Source: Methanolobus sp. UBA118
Lineage (GTDB): Archaea; Halobacteriota; Methanosarcinia; Methanosarcinales; Methanosarcinaceae
Length of the DNA: 7,494 nucleotides
Direction: 5' to 3'
NCBI GenBank assembly: GCA_002508635.1
Contig: DACO01000058.1
Coordinates: 1 to 7,494 of the forward strand
The translations under genes and the position numbers were made by a program. Of this stretch, positions 1 through 6,431 are shown one piece after another. The notes beneath the pieces are model-generated. The model had not been told where the DNA came from. It saw only the letters and a list, made by a program, of their open reading frames with translations, and made no database searches. Each line of letters opens with the position of its first letter. The first letter of the stretch is position 1.

Positions 1-1
1 C

Positions 2-331
2 ATACCGGACCCGGATATTGAGGCCAGGGCGGCCATATTCGATATTCAGCTTAAGGATCGCCCTATCGATGATGAAGTCGATGTCATGGCTCTGGCAGGA
101 ATGACCGACTCCTATTCGGGTGCTGACATAGCTTCCATATGCAGGGAAGCGGCAGATATCCCCCTTGGTGAAGCTCTTCGGGGTGGGGAGATTCGCAAAA
201 TAGGTATGCAGGACTTTGCTACTGTGATAGGGAAGCGCAAACCTTCCATTACAAGCTGGTATATCGGAGCCAGGAAAGCTATACAGAAAACAGGTGAGGA
301 AGAGGTGTTCGGTGAGATATTCGGCGGATGA
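2..331 (+). CDS. CDC48/Vps4-type AAA+ ATPase, C-terminal end (5'-partial)
   Basis: The reading frame is open from the left edge to TGA at 329-331, giving the last 109 residues of a protein that starts outside the window. The visible part matches the end of an AAA+ module. It begins with a PDPDIEARAAIF stretch, the element after the arginine fingers in which substrate-ring residues lead into the helical lid. The lid follows, with the sensor-2 region SYSGADIASICREAA at about residues 38-52. The tail contains KPSIT and ends in GEIFGG. In this family ATP hydrolysis by a hexameric ring unfolds or remodels proteins in the cytoplasm. Walker A, Walker B and any N-terminal domain are not visible, so the subfamily (CDC48/VAT or a single-ring AAA protein) cannot be settled. 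The ATG codons inside the segment, for example at 86, are internal methionines. The gene ends in a U-tract and is separated from the next gene by its own promoter. Confidence 0.85.
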   Translation: MPDPDIEARAAIFDIQLKDRPIDDEVDVMALAGMTDSYSGADIASICREAADIPLGEALRGGEIRKIGMQDFATVIGKRKPSITSWYIGARKAIQKTGEEEVFGEIFGG

Positions 332-360
332 CAGTACAGGTTTCTATGGCGTTCTCCACA

Positions 361-371
361 CTTTTTGTTTT
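361..371 (+). terminator. U-tract terminator of the AAA ATPase gene
   Basis: About 30 nt after the ATPase stop codon the + strand reads CTTTTTGTTTT. Oligo-U tracts are sufficient for transcription termination by archaeal RNA polymerase. I see no stable hairpin in front of it. The position directly before the next TATA box supports independent transcription of the downstream gene. Confidence 0.5.
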
Positions 372-397
372 AAGGACTGAAGCAGGGAAAACAAATT

Positions 398-410
398 ATT
401 TTATATATTT
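398..410 (+). promoter_or_regulatory. TATA-box promoter of the membrane repeat protein gene
   Basis: An AT-rich TATA element (TTTTATATATTT) lies in the 125-nt gap after the ATPase gene, with purine-rich sequence (GGGAAAACAAA) about 10 nt upstream where TFB would contact a BRE. Archaeal start sites usually lie about 25-30 nt downstream, near 430. That would leave a leader of about 25 nt before the ATG at 457, but almost none before the TTG at 439, and so supports the ATG as the start. Confidence 0.6.
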
Positions 411-456
411 TAATCCATATATTAATGGCTACTTCTAGTTGATCAAGTGTGATACA

Positions 457-1749
457 ATGAGAATTTTCGAACTTCTGGCCGGTACAGTAAAATCATTCCC
501 CTATGTCCTTTTGAACCGGGCGGGTGGATTGGCAGGAATATTGTTTCAGCTTTACCTTTTTGCATGGATATTATGGGCTGCTATCTTTATCTCGGGAAAT
601 ACAGCTATTATACCGGAACTTGCCTATATCAGAAGTTTATCATACACCGGGCTACCTGCATACGTCCTGCCTGTCCTGGCAGGCATAGTGCTTCCTTACC
701 TGCCGGTTTATTTATTCTGGATATATGACAGGACTCTGGGAGCCAGGAAAAGAAGCCAGAAAGAGCTAAAAGCATATGAATCCGTCAGAGCTGATTTCAG
801 TCTCCCTCCCAAAATGGAACTTGGGATTAGCAGTTCGGTAGCTTTCCAGATAAGCAACCCCACAAAGTCACAGATAGAGAATATCTGGATCAGGGCAGTT
901 TTTCCCGAATGCATACGATGTGATTCCCCTGAGGTCTCAGCCGGTTCTCTAAAACCGGGAGCATCCAAATCCGTATCTATCTCGTTCGTTCCTCTTTGCG
1001 CCGGAAAGGCTGATATGGGGCTTGTTGATTTTTATTTTGAAATGAAAGGAAAAGAGTTCAGGAAAGACCCCTTTTCCATGGGAACCCATGAGGTTAGCTG
1101 CTCATATCTTGCTATCAGTACGGATGTTCCCGAAAATCTGAAATTCGGGCACCCTGCTTCCATACAGGTCTCATTGAGAAACGATTATAAGATATCACTG
1201 ATAGGACCTGCTGTCAGGTTTTTCCTGTCAAAGGGAATCGAATCAGATTCCTCTGTTTTCACAATGGATGAGATTGTTCCGGATTCTGCCAGGTCTTTAG
1301 CCTTTGATATAGTCCCGAAGATCGACCGTGAAACAAGTATTGGTTATTTCAATGTAAGATTTCACTTGAACGGGAACGAATGCTATGTAGGACCTGTGGA
1401 TCTCGGAAAACGCGATATCGGAATACCAGACTTTGATGTCAGGCTGAACATCCCGGATAATTTCCACAGGGAAGTTCCTGCCACCATCGGGATTACGGTT
1501 GATAACCACTCAGATGTGCCCCTTTCAAAGCTCAGGTTCACAAGCTGTTTTTCCTCGCAGATCCAATGTGAGTCACCTGAAGTATCCATTCCTGAAGTCC
1601 GGCCTAATTCATCACGTTACGTATCCCTGTCCGTCAGGCCAAAAACAGGCGGGAAGGTCGATCTTGGAAACATGAATATCTCTTTTGAGGTAAACGGCAT
1701 TGAAGGTCATAGAGAACCGATCTATCTTGGAACTCACAATATCATTTGA
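457..1749 (+). CDS. Two-helix membrane protein with three 108-residue repeats, function unknown
   Basis: This 430-residue protein is not recognised as a named family. Residues about 24-46 and 68-90 form two transmembrane helices. The segment after the second (DRTLGARKRSQK) is strongly basic, so by the positive-inside rule both ends should face the cytoplasm. There is no signal peptide. Residues 107-430 are three tandem repeats of exactly 108 residues without gaps: equivalent glycines fall at 198/306/414 and 209/317/425, and prolines at 167/275/383 and 179/287/395. The alternating hydrophobic pattern suggests Ig-like or CARDB-like beta-sandwich domains, probably used for binding. Repeats 1 and 3 share a C-x-S-P-E-V motif that repeat 2 lacks. 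I chose ATG 457 over the in-frame TTG 439 because GTGAT at 449-453 lies 3 nt upstream, the same spacing as in other genes here. The gene has its own TATA box. A structural or scaffold role at the membrane is inference. Confidence 0.8.
   Translation: MRIFELLAGTVKSFPYVLLNRAGGLAGILFQLYLFAWILWAAIFISGNTAIIPELAYIRSLSYTGLPAYVLPVLAGIVLPYLPVYLFWIYDRTLGARKRSQKELKAYESVRADFSLPPKMELGISSSVAFQISNPTKSQIENIWIRAVFPECIRCDSPEVSAGSLKPGASKSVSISFVPLCAGKADMGLVDFYFEMKGKEFRKDPFSMGTHEVSCSYLAISTDVPENLKFGHPASIQVSLRNDYKISLIGPAVRFFLSKGIESDSSVFTMDEIVPDSARSLAFDIVPKIDRETSIGYFNVRFHLNGNECYVGPVDLGKRDIGIPDFDVRLNIPDNFHREVPATIGITVDNHSDVPLSKLRFTSCFSSQIQCESPEVSIPEVRPNSSRYVSLSVRPKTGGKVDLGNMNISFEVNGIEGHREPIYLGTHNII
775..1746 (+). repeat. 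Three tandem 324-nt coding repeats (3 x 108 residues)
   Basis: The C-terminal three quarters of the membrane protein gene divides into 775-1098, 1099-1422 and 1423-1746, each coding for 108 residues. At protein level the copies align with no insertion or deletion. Each ends in a G-containing motif: MGTHEV, LGKRDI and LGTHNI. Each also has a VP or RP dipeptide at the same offset and an aromatic-x-hydrophobic pattern closing with a glycine (FEMKG, FHLNG, FEVNG). Nucleotide identity is low by eye, so the duplications look old, and length has been conserved under selection. Confidence 0.75.
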
Positions 1750-1776
1750 ACAATTTACCGGATCTTACATCGCAAT

Positions 1777-1785
1777 AATTTAAAT
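1777..1785 (+). promoter_or_regulatory. Candidate TATA box of the helical/winged-helix protein gene
   Basis: Within the 79-nt gap between the two + strand genes the sequence AATTTAAAT resembles an archaeal TATA element. A start site about 25-30 nt downstream, near 1808, would give a short leader of about 20 nt that includes the ribosome binding site AGAGGATC at 1818-1825. The BRE position is not clearly purine-rich, so the call is tentative. Read-through from the upstream gene is an alternative. Confidence 0.4.
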
Positions 1786-1828
1786 GACAACTATTGTAAA
1801 GGATAAAAAGTAGATCAAGAGGATCACC

Positions 1829-3115
1829 ATGTCTAAAACTCCCACAGACATCCAGATTTTACAAGAGCATAATCGCCAGACTGCAATAAAGAATCTTAAA
1901 GATGCTTATGGCCTGATCGAGAAACTTGTACAGAAAACGTATATGGATGACGATATGGATGCAAACTCCGGTCTTCGTAATATACGGACCGACGTTTCGA
2001 GAATCATCTCTGAAATGGGAACAAAGGGACTTGGAAATTTTGACGGAAAAGAAGGCAATCTGGAGGATTTCTACAATGCAGAGGACAGATTCATCAATAC
2101 TTCAACATCATTCCTGGAAGCTGTCAATAATTCGATTCTGTCACAGGATCCTGTGGATATTTTCCTGCTGGAAACTCAACTTGGCCAGTTTGAGAAAAGC
2201 CTAAACGAGAGAACCCTTATCGACCAAAATGTACTTGCTGAACTCAAAGAAAAAGAGACGGAAGCCGGCTTATTAAACTATAACATGGAATCGGATGTCA
2301 CCTCGGTGGAAAAAGAAACTCAGGGAACAGGAAGCTTTATGGGAGTCAGCTCTGAAAAACCAATTCCTTCAGAGAAGCTCCCAGGTCCTTTTGGAATAAA
2401 ATCCTCTGAAAACCCCGGCATCAGCAATGAAAAACAAAGAACGGAAACTGAAATCATTTCCTTTTCAGATGAACCTGATACGGAAACCCTTTCCGGGATC
2501 TACAATTACTTCAATCTTCTTGAACACAAGTATTCTCACAACCATCCGGAAGTCTCCCATGATGGTAATTACATCGGTGACAAAAAATGGAGTTTTGATG
2601 TCTCTGACAGACGTATCACAGGGTTGGTCAAAGATGGTGTCTTCAGGGAACTTTTGTATTTTGAGACATACTGGCATCCCCTGGATGACGTGAGGGAAAT
2701 GATACAGTTTGTCCAGTCCCGGGCAAACGCTGTTCCGGGCGGACAGTTCCGCAGTCTCTGCCTTGTAGCTTCAGTCTGGAACAATGAAATAAAGGACTGG
2801 GCTAAAGGGTTCATGCATCCGCGCCTGGTCATCTTCCTTTATGAACTGGATACCGGTGATCTGATCTTCAACGAATCAGTTGATGCCGGCAGAAACCTGT
2901 ATACGTGGCATAGCTCCGACAGGGAAGTAATGTCTCTGGAAGATGGTTTGCAGGATTTTATGGAAGAGAACAAATATTTTGATGCACAGGATATCGCAGA
3001 AAAGACGGGATTGAATGTGAAAGGTGCGGAGAGATTCCTTCGGGAACTTGTAGACAGAAAGAAGATAATCAGTATTGGATTTGGTACTTCCAGCTACACA
3101 AAGTCTGGATTTTAA
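1829..3115 (+). CDS. Soluble protein with helical N-terminus and C-terminal winged-helix segment, function unknown
   Basis: This 428-residue protein is not recognised. No transmembrane helix or signal peptide is visible, so it should be cytoplasmic. Residues about 1-145 are helical and charged, with a KEKETEAG stretch that could form a short coiled coil. Residues about 150-220 are a low-complexity linker rich in Ser, Glu, Lys and Pro. Residues about 222-362 look like an alpha/beta domain with several aromatic positions (LLYFETYWHP, LVASVWNNEIKDW, RLVIFLYELDTGDLIF). Residues about 380-425 read as a winged helix: a FDAQDIAEKTGL helix, then a VKGAERFLRELVDRKKI recognition-helix-like segment, then a short wing. 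ATG 1829 is preceded by AGAGGATC and then 3 nt, matching the site spacing of other genes here. The gene follows the membrane repeat protein on the same strand. A regulatory or adaptor role coupled to that protein is inference only. No U-tract follows the stop. Confidence 0.8.
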   Translation: MSKTPTDIQILQEHNRQTAIKNLKDAYGLIEKLVQKTYMDDDMDANSGLRNIRTDVSRIISEMGTKGLGNFDGKEGNLEDFYNAEDRFINTSTSFLEAVNNSILSQDPVDIFLLETQLGQFEKSLNERTLIDQNVLAELKEKETEAGLLNYNMESDVTSVEKETQGTGSFMGVSSEKPIPSEKLPGPFGIKSSENPGISNEKQRTETEIISFSDEPDTETLSGIYNYFNLLEHKYSHNHPEVSHDGNYIGDKKWSFDVSDRRITGLVKDGVFRELLYFETYWHPLDDVREMIQFVQSRANAVPGGQFRSLCLVASVWNNEIKDWAKGFMHPRLVIFLYELDTGDLIFNESVDAGRNLYTWHSSDREVMSLEDGLQDFMEENKYFDAQDIAEKTGLNVKGAERFLRELVDRKKIISIGFGTSSYTKSGF

Positions 3116-3144
3116 TGCCGGAAATACGGAATAAAACTTAGTTA

Positions 3145-3182
3145 AATAAAAAAAAGAACGAAAAAGAGTGAAAAATTCACTC
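3145..3182 (-). terminator. Hairpin/U-tract terminator of the rps6e operon
   Basis: Read on the - strand, a 7-bp perfect stem (GAGTGAA, TTT loop, TTCACTC; 3182 to 3166) is followed by five T and, a little further on, eight T. The stem contains the rps6e TGA at 3177-3179. The U-tracts alone would be an effective archaeal terminator; the hairpin may also protect the 3' end. Confidence 0.75.
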
Positions 3183-3593
3183 TTCTGCTGCTTCAACTTC
3201 CTCAGCTGGCTCTTCTTCGCCACCGAGGATCTTCTCTATGGTCTTGTCACCGTATTCGACAACAACAGCATTGATTTGTACGATGTCAGGTGCGATTTCC
3301 CTTCCACGCATCATTTTCCTGCGACGTACTCCCTTTGAGACGGGTGTGTAGCCAACGCCACCTGCAACAAGTACTTTCTGTCTCTTGGGGCCCGGTACGT
3401 CAGGTCTCATGACCATTCCGCTCTTGTCACTGCCGCCTGTTATCTTCAATGTATATCCCTGTAATCCGACAGTTCCACCGTCTACTGTCTGACCGATGGC
3501 TTTACCGATAAACTTGTTAGCTTCTGCTCCGGTTACGTCGAATTGATATGCTTTTGTTTTAGGGTCTGATACCACAACTTTGAAATCTGCCAT
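3177..3593 (-). CDS. rps6e: Small ribosomal subunit protein eS6
   Basis: The 138-residue product is archaeal/eukaryotic-type ribosomal protein S6 of the 30S subunit. The family signature GGSDKSGMVMRPDV is at residues 53-66, followed by a basic rRNA-binding stretch (KGVRRRKMMRGRE, about 87-99) and the IVQINAVVVEYG strand. The length is near that usual in archaea, since the long phosphorylated tail of eukaryotic S6 is absent. The protein ends instead in an acidic tail of about 14 residues, rich in Glu and Ala. The start ATG at 3591-3593 has a clear AAAGGAGA site 7 nt upstream. It lies 68 nt after infB and is the last gene of the operon, ending in a hairpin/U-tract terminator. In other archaea rps6e is often placed elsewhere, commonly near the aIF2-gamma gene, so its position here is a lineage feature. 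Confidence 0.96.
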   Translation of the reverse strand: MADFKVVVSDPKTKAYQFDVTGAEANKFIGKAIGQTVDGGTVGLQGYTLKITGGSDKSGMVMRPDVPGPKRQKVLVAGGVGYTPVSKGVRRRKMMRGREIAPDIVQINAVVVEYGDKTIEKILGGEEEPAEEVEAAEE

Positions 3594-3661
3594 ATTAATT
3601 CTCCTTTAATCTATTTTTCCTTTGTATTCTAATGATATTCATGAGGTCTGATTTCCTGATC

Positions 3662-5437
3662 TCACTTTGCCCAGAAAGGATTTCCTCTCCTTTTGATCTC
3701 AAGAAATGCATCCAGTGTTTCTAATTCGTCTGCCGTCAATGTGTCGTAAATTTCATTTTCAAGGGTTTTGGCATGTCTTTCCGGGATATTCACAAAGAGG
3801 AAATCTTCCTCTTTTATTTGCCTGCCAACAGTCGGACCTTCTAGTGCAAGTGCAACTTCCATACCTACCCTGGCTTTGGAGATATTCTCTCCGCTTAATT
3901 GAAGGCCTTTGACCTTGCCTACAACGGTTCCATCTTCTGTAGTGACATCGACATTTGTTTTTAGCACACCACCGATGATCTTAACACCTACAACTGCAGG
4001 CTTGCTCTGCCTGAAAGTGCAGTTTGGAAGTATCTGGAACCTTCCGGGTTTTACGATATGTTCTGTCATCTCTTTCTCGGCAAGCTCCTTCTGCTCCTTT
4101 GCCCAATCCTCGTAATCATCAATAAGTCTGTAGATGATATCACTCATAAAGGATCTGATATCGCTATCCTGCAGCTTTTCCTTAGCATCCGGAAGCACCT
4201 TTACATTGAAGCCTATGATCACTTTGTAGAATGGATCCTCAATTGCTGCAATCTCCACGATGTCACGCTGGGAAACATCTCCTACACTTGCTTTCCTGAT
4301 CGGGATATCCTCTTTCTTGAGCTCGTTTACAAGAGCTTCCAGAGAGCCTATCGTATCGGCCTTGATGGTTATTCCCATGGCATCGGTATCTATCTGGACG
4401 TCCTCTATCTCATTTTGGATCTCATCCGAGATCGCATCAATGTTTTCAGGTGTAACTACCCTCACAGGGGATCCTGCAAGAGCACTGTCCAGATTCGGTG
4501 CCGATATTTTCACACCGATTGCCGCTGTCACGGACTGTACCTGCTTGAACTTCTCCTCGGCCTTTATCTCCGAAAGAGGCCGGGGTTTTAAAAGAGCACG
4601 GACCTTGGTCTGTATTGGTTTGCCAAGACTGCCGACAACTATCATATCGCCCTTTTTCAGGGTTCCGTCATAGAGAATGACATCTATTGTGGTTCCCAGA
4701 CCCTTTTCTTCTTTTACTTCCAGGACAGTTCCTACTCCGGGTCCGTTCGCATTATAATGCAGATTACCCTCAAGGAACCTCTGTGCAAGGCCCAGAAGTA
4801 CCATAAGCACATCGGGAATACCTTCCCCTGTCATGGCACTTATTGGTATTATTCCTATATTGCGCTGGAAATCACTTACCCTGTCATGTCTTTCAGAGTT
4901 AAAACCTGCTTCGTAAAGTTCTCCCACGATCTCATAGAATTTCCTGTCAAGTTCGGCTTTTACGCTATCAGCCTGCTTGTTATAAGAAACAATGAACGGA
5001 GCGTTCTTCTGTGTTTCCCAGCCATGTATCCTGTCTATCTTGTTGGCAACAACCACAAAAGGAGTCTTGAACCTTTTAAGTATCTGCAGACTCTCGATGG
5101 TCTGTGGCATGAAACCCTCATTGATGTCAATGATAACAATAGCCAGATCCGCAAGTGATCCTCCACGACTTCTCAATGAGGTGAAGGCATGGTGTCCTGG
5201 CGTATCAATAAAAAGAAGACCTGGTACAATGAACTTGTTCCTCAGGTCAGGGTTGCCACATTTGTTTACGATGACATCTATGGGAACCTCGGTGGCACCT
5301 ATATGCTGGGTAATAGCTCCTGCTTCACCCTCTGCTACGGTACTACCTCTTATCCTGTCAAGCAGTGTGGTTTTCCCATGGTCCACATGCCCCATCACGG
5401 AAACTATTGGTGTACGTAAATCCTGTTTAACTGCCAT
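3662..5437 (-). CDS. infB: Translation initiation factor aIF5B (archaeal IF2/eIF5B homologue)
   Basis: This 591-residue GTPase promotes joining of the ribosomal subunits late in initiation, in the cytoplasm. The G domain occupies about residues 1-225, with P-loop GHVDHGKT (16-23), switch I around GAITQHIGA (40-48), DTPGH (78-82), NKID (132-135) and SAM (200-202). Domain II follows at about 230-330, domain III at 352-430 (with a DTIGSLEAL core at 361-369), then a long linking helix (435-460), domain IV (about 462-550) and a C-terminal helical end (555-588) that in the family contacts aIF1A. The length is typical of archaeal aIF5B. The P-loop is uninterrupted, so the intein found in some archaeal infB genes is absent. 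The start ATG has only a weak AAGGGG site upstream. The gene is 100 nt downstream of ndk, with an inverted repeat in the gap. Confidence 0.97.
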   Translation of the reverse strand: MAVKQDLRTPIVSVMGHVDHGKTTLLDRIRGSTVAEGEAGAITQHIGATEVPIDVIVNKCGNPDLRNKFIVPGLLFIDTPGHHAFTSLRSRGGSLADLAIVIIDINEGFMPQTIESLQILKRFKTPFVVVANKIDRIHGWETQKNAPFIVSYNKQADSVKAELDRKFYEIVGELYEAGFNSERHDRVSDFQRNIGIIPISAMTGEGIPDVLMVLLGLAQRFLEGNLHYNANGPGVGTVLEVKEEKGLGTTIDVILYDGTLKKGDMIVVGSLGKPIQTKVRALLKPRPLSEIKAEEKFKQVQSVTAAIGVKISAPNLDSALAGSPVRVVTPENIDAISDEIQNEIEDVQIDTDAMGITIKADTIGSLEALVNELKKEDIPIRKASVGDVSQRDIVEIAAIEDPFYKVIIGFNVKVLPDAKEKLQDSDIRSFMSDIIYRLIDDYEDWAKEQKELAEKEMTEHIVKPGRFQILPNCTFRQSKPAVVGVKIIGGVLKTNVDVTTEDGTVVGKVKGLQLSGENISKARVGMEVALALEGPTVGRQIKEEDFLFVNIPERHAKTLENEIYDTLTADELETLDAFLEIKRRGNPFWAK

Positions 5438-5487
5438 TGCAACCCCTTCGAAAATAAGTTACTCTAATAAGCTATCAATGTAAAGAT

Positions 5488-5528
5488 TTTCCGGGATCAA
5501 TTGGATCTTGGATCAAAGTTCCCGGAAA
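5488..5528 (-). repeat. 9-bp inverted repeat in the ndk-infB gap
   Basis: TTTCCGGGA and TCCCGGAAA form a perfect 9-bp stem with a 23-nt loop, beginning 10 nt after the ndk stop codon. The loop contains the tandem direct repeat TTGGATC-TTGGATC (5501-5514, + strand), and GGATC occurs three times within 21 nt. No U-tract follows on the - strand, so it is not a typical terminator. A processing or stability hairpin in the polycistronic mRNA, or a protein-binding site, is possible. The only other sequence in the 100-nt gap is AT-rich, with the weak infB ribosome site. Confidence 0.6.
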
Positions 5529-5537
5529 GCTTTCTGA

Positions 5538-5987
5538 TCACTCGTAGAGGCAAACCTCGTCGATCTTAGCGTAATCCACGATCTCTGACTCGCTGAAGTG
5601 TATAGCTATTTCGCGCTTTGCCGCTTCAGGAGAATCCGATGCGTGTACGACATTTCTTCCTGTTTCTATCGCAAAATCCCCTCTTATTGTACCGGGGAGA
5701 GCATCAACAGGATTTGTTGCGCCGTTCATTTTACGCATGATGGAAATTGCATCTTTCCCTTCGACTACCATAGATACGCAAGGGCCGGATGTCACATATT
5801 CCATAAGTGCACCGAAGAACGGCCTTTCGACATGTTCTTTGTAGTGCTCCTTTGCTTTATCCTCTTCCATAAAGCCCATTTTCATAGCCGATATCTTCAG
5901 ACCGCGTTTCTCGATCCTTGCTACGATCTCTCCGATGAGTCCTCTCTGTACTGCATCAGGCTTTATCATAATGTATGTCTGTTCCAT
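5538..5987 (-). CDS. ndk: Nucleoside diphosphate kinase
   Basis: The 149-residue enzyme transfers the gamma phosphate of ATP to nucleoside diphosphates through a phosphohistidine, supplying GTP and other NTPs in the cytoplasm. All key residues are present: Lys9 (IKPDAV), Tyr49, Arg85, Arg102, Asn112 and the catalytic His115 in NVVHASDS. Their spacing is the same as in bacterial Ndk, shifted by two. The length is that of the standard family. The frame can be extended four codons to a GTG at 5999, but ATG 5985-5987 fits the conserved N-terminus (MEQTYIMIKPDAV) and has the GGTGTC site upstream, so I chose it. It starts 13 nt after the rpl24e stop. The grouping of ndk with infB and ribosomal genes is common in euryarchaea; its GTP-producing activity suits a translation operon. 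Confidence 0.96.
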   Translation of the reverse strand: MEQTYIMIKPDAVQRGLIGEIVARIEKRGLKISAMKMGFMEEDKAKEHYKEHVERPFFGALMEYVTSGPCVSMVVEGKDAISIMRKMNGATNPVDALPGTIRGDFAIETGRNVVHASDSPEAAKREIAIHFSESEIVDYAKIDEVCLYE

Positions 5988-5993
5988 GTCCGA

Positions 5994-5998
5994 CACCA
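5994..5998 (-). promoter_or_regulatory. Ribosome binding site deciding the ndk start
   Basis: The - strand reads GTGGTGTCGGAC before ATG 5987. GGTG-TC is a one-mismatch match to the GGTGATC part of the archaeal Shine-Dalgarno sequence. It overlaps the alternative GTG start codons, which argues that those GTGs are part of the binding site and not initiators. Confidence 0.5.
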
Positions 5999-6000
5999 CA

Positions 6001-6189
6001 TTATGCTTTCTTCAGGTAAACTCTTCCCTGTTCTGTCCAGACAGTACGTCTTGGCAGTCTTCCAAGATCGAAATTCTTCTCGCACTTTGAAGAACAGAAT
6101 AGGAACGATGACCCATCCTTTTTGATAAATATCTTGCCGGTTCCGGCTTCAAGGAAGCTACCGCAAAAAGAACATTTTCTCTGTTCCAT
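6001..6189 (-). CDS. rpl24e: Large ribosomal subunit protein eL24
   Basis: The 62-residue product is the zinc-ribbon ribosomal protein L24e of the 50S subunit. Four cysteines in a C-x2-C ... C-x3-C arrangement (Cys6, Cys9, Cys32, Cys36) form the zinc site. The C-terminal RLPRRTVWTEQGRVYLKKA stretch is typical of the family. Two adjacent ATGs (6192 and 6189) could start the protein. The site AGGTGATC at 6200-6193 ends directly before the first. Other genes here place about 3 nt between this motif and the start, so the second ATG is preferred and gives the usual MEQRKCSFCG beginning. The rps28e stop codon TGA lies inside this ribosome binding site, which suggests translational coupling. Confidence 0.95.
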   Translation of the reverse strand: MEQRKCSFCGSFLEAGTGKIFIKKDGSSFLFCSSKCEKNFDLGRLPRRTVWTEQGRVYLKKA

Positions 6190-6192
6190 CAT

Positions 6193-6200
6193 GATCACCT
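6193..6200 (-). promoter_or_regulatory. Ribosome binding site of rpl24e overlapping the rps28e stop
   Basis: AGGTGATC on the - strand is an uninterrupted 8-nt match to the extended archaeal anti-Shine-Dalgarno complement. The TGA within it (6197-6195) is the stop codon of rps28e. Ribosomes ending on rps28e are therefore placed exactly on the start region of rpl24e. Confidence 0.75.
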
Positions 6201-6410
6201 TGTGGTCAGTTTCTTTGCTTCTCTTGATGTTTCTACTAACATCAGTATGTCACCGACTCTGATCGGACCGACACAGTTACGGGTGATTATACGACCCTTG
6301 TCACGTCCTTCGAGTACACGGCACTGTATCTGGCTGGCTTCGCCATGCATGCCGGTATTTCCGATGACATCAATGACTTCAGCCGCATAGCCTGTATCTT
6401 CATCTGCCAT
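6195..6410 (-). CDS. rps28e: Small ribosomal subunit protein eS28
   Basis: The 71-residue product is ribosomal protein S28e, a small OB-fold protein of the 30S subunit. The features are YAAEVIDVIGNTGMHGEASQ near the N-terminus, RIITRNCVGPIRVGDIL at about 40-56, and the C-terminal family signature LVETSREAKKL (58-68). The length is standard. The start ATG at 6408-6410 follows a GAGGTATC site with 3 nt spacing. The gene begins 21 nt after the rpl7ae stop, and its TGA is embedded in the rpl24e ribosome binding site. The rpl7ae-rps28e-rpl24e order is widely conserved in archaea, which adds support. Confidence 0.96.
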   Translation of the reverse strand: MADEDTGYAAEVIDVIGNTGMHGEASQIQCRVLEGRDKGRIITRNCVGPIRVGDILMLVETSREAKKLTTR

Positions 6411-6431
6411 ATCGATACCTCACGTTAAGTA

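Noticed and set aside
439..456. TTG at 439 as the start of the membrane repeat protein.
   Set aside because: It would leave almost no leader after the predicted transcription start. ATG 457 has GTGAT at the spacing used by neighbouring genes.
2660..2880. Possible PD-(D/E)XK nuclease core in the winged-helix protein.
   Set aside because: The strand order and acidic residues are suggestive, but the expected E-x-K is E-T-Y here and no second acidic residue could be placed confidently.
2876..3223. A 115-codon - strand open frame crossing the convergent gene junction.
   Set aside because: It overlaps the 3' ends of both genes, has no ribosome site and a Lys/Phe-rich start derived from the terminator region.
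5385..5440. Intein insertion in the aIF5B P-loop, known in some archaea.
   Set aside because: The P-loop GHVDHGKT is continuous and the protein has the normal length.
4058..5483. Several + strand open frames of 130-177 codons opposite infB.
   Set aside because: They lie wholly antisense to the conserved aIF5B gene, lack ribosome sites and have irregular Cys/Leu/Ser-rich compositions typical of shadow frames.
5598..6125. A 175-codon + strand open frame opposite ndk and rpl24e.
   Set aside because: It is antisense to two well-recognised genes, with no promoter or ribosome site; its Cys/Phe/His/Tyr-rich composition is a reverse-strand artefact.
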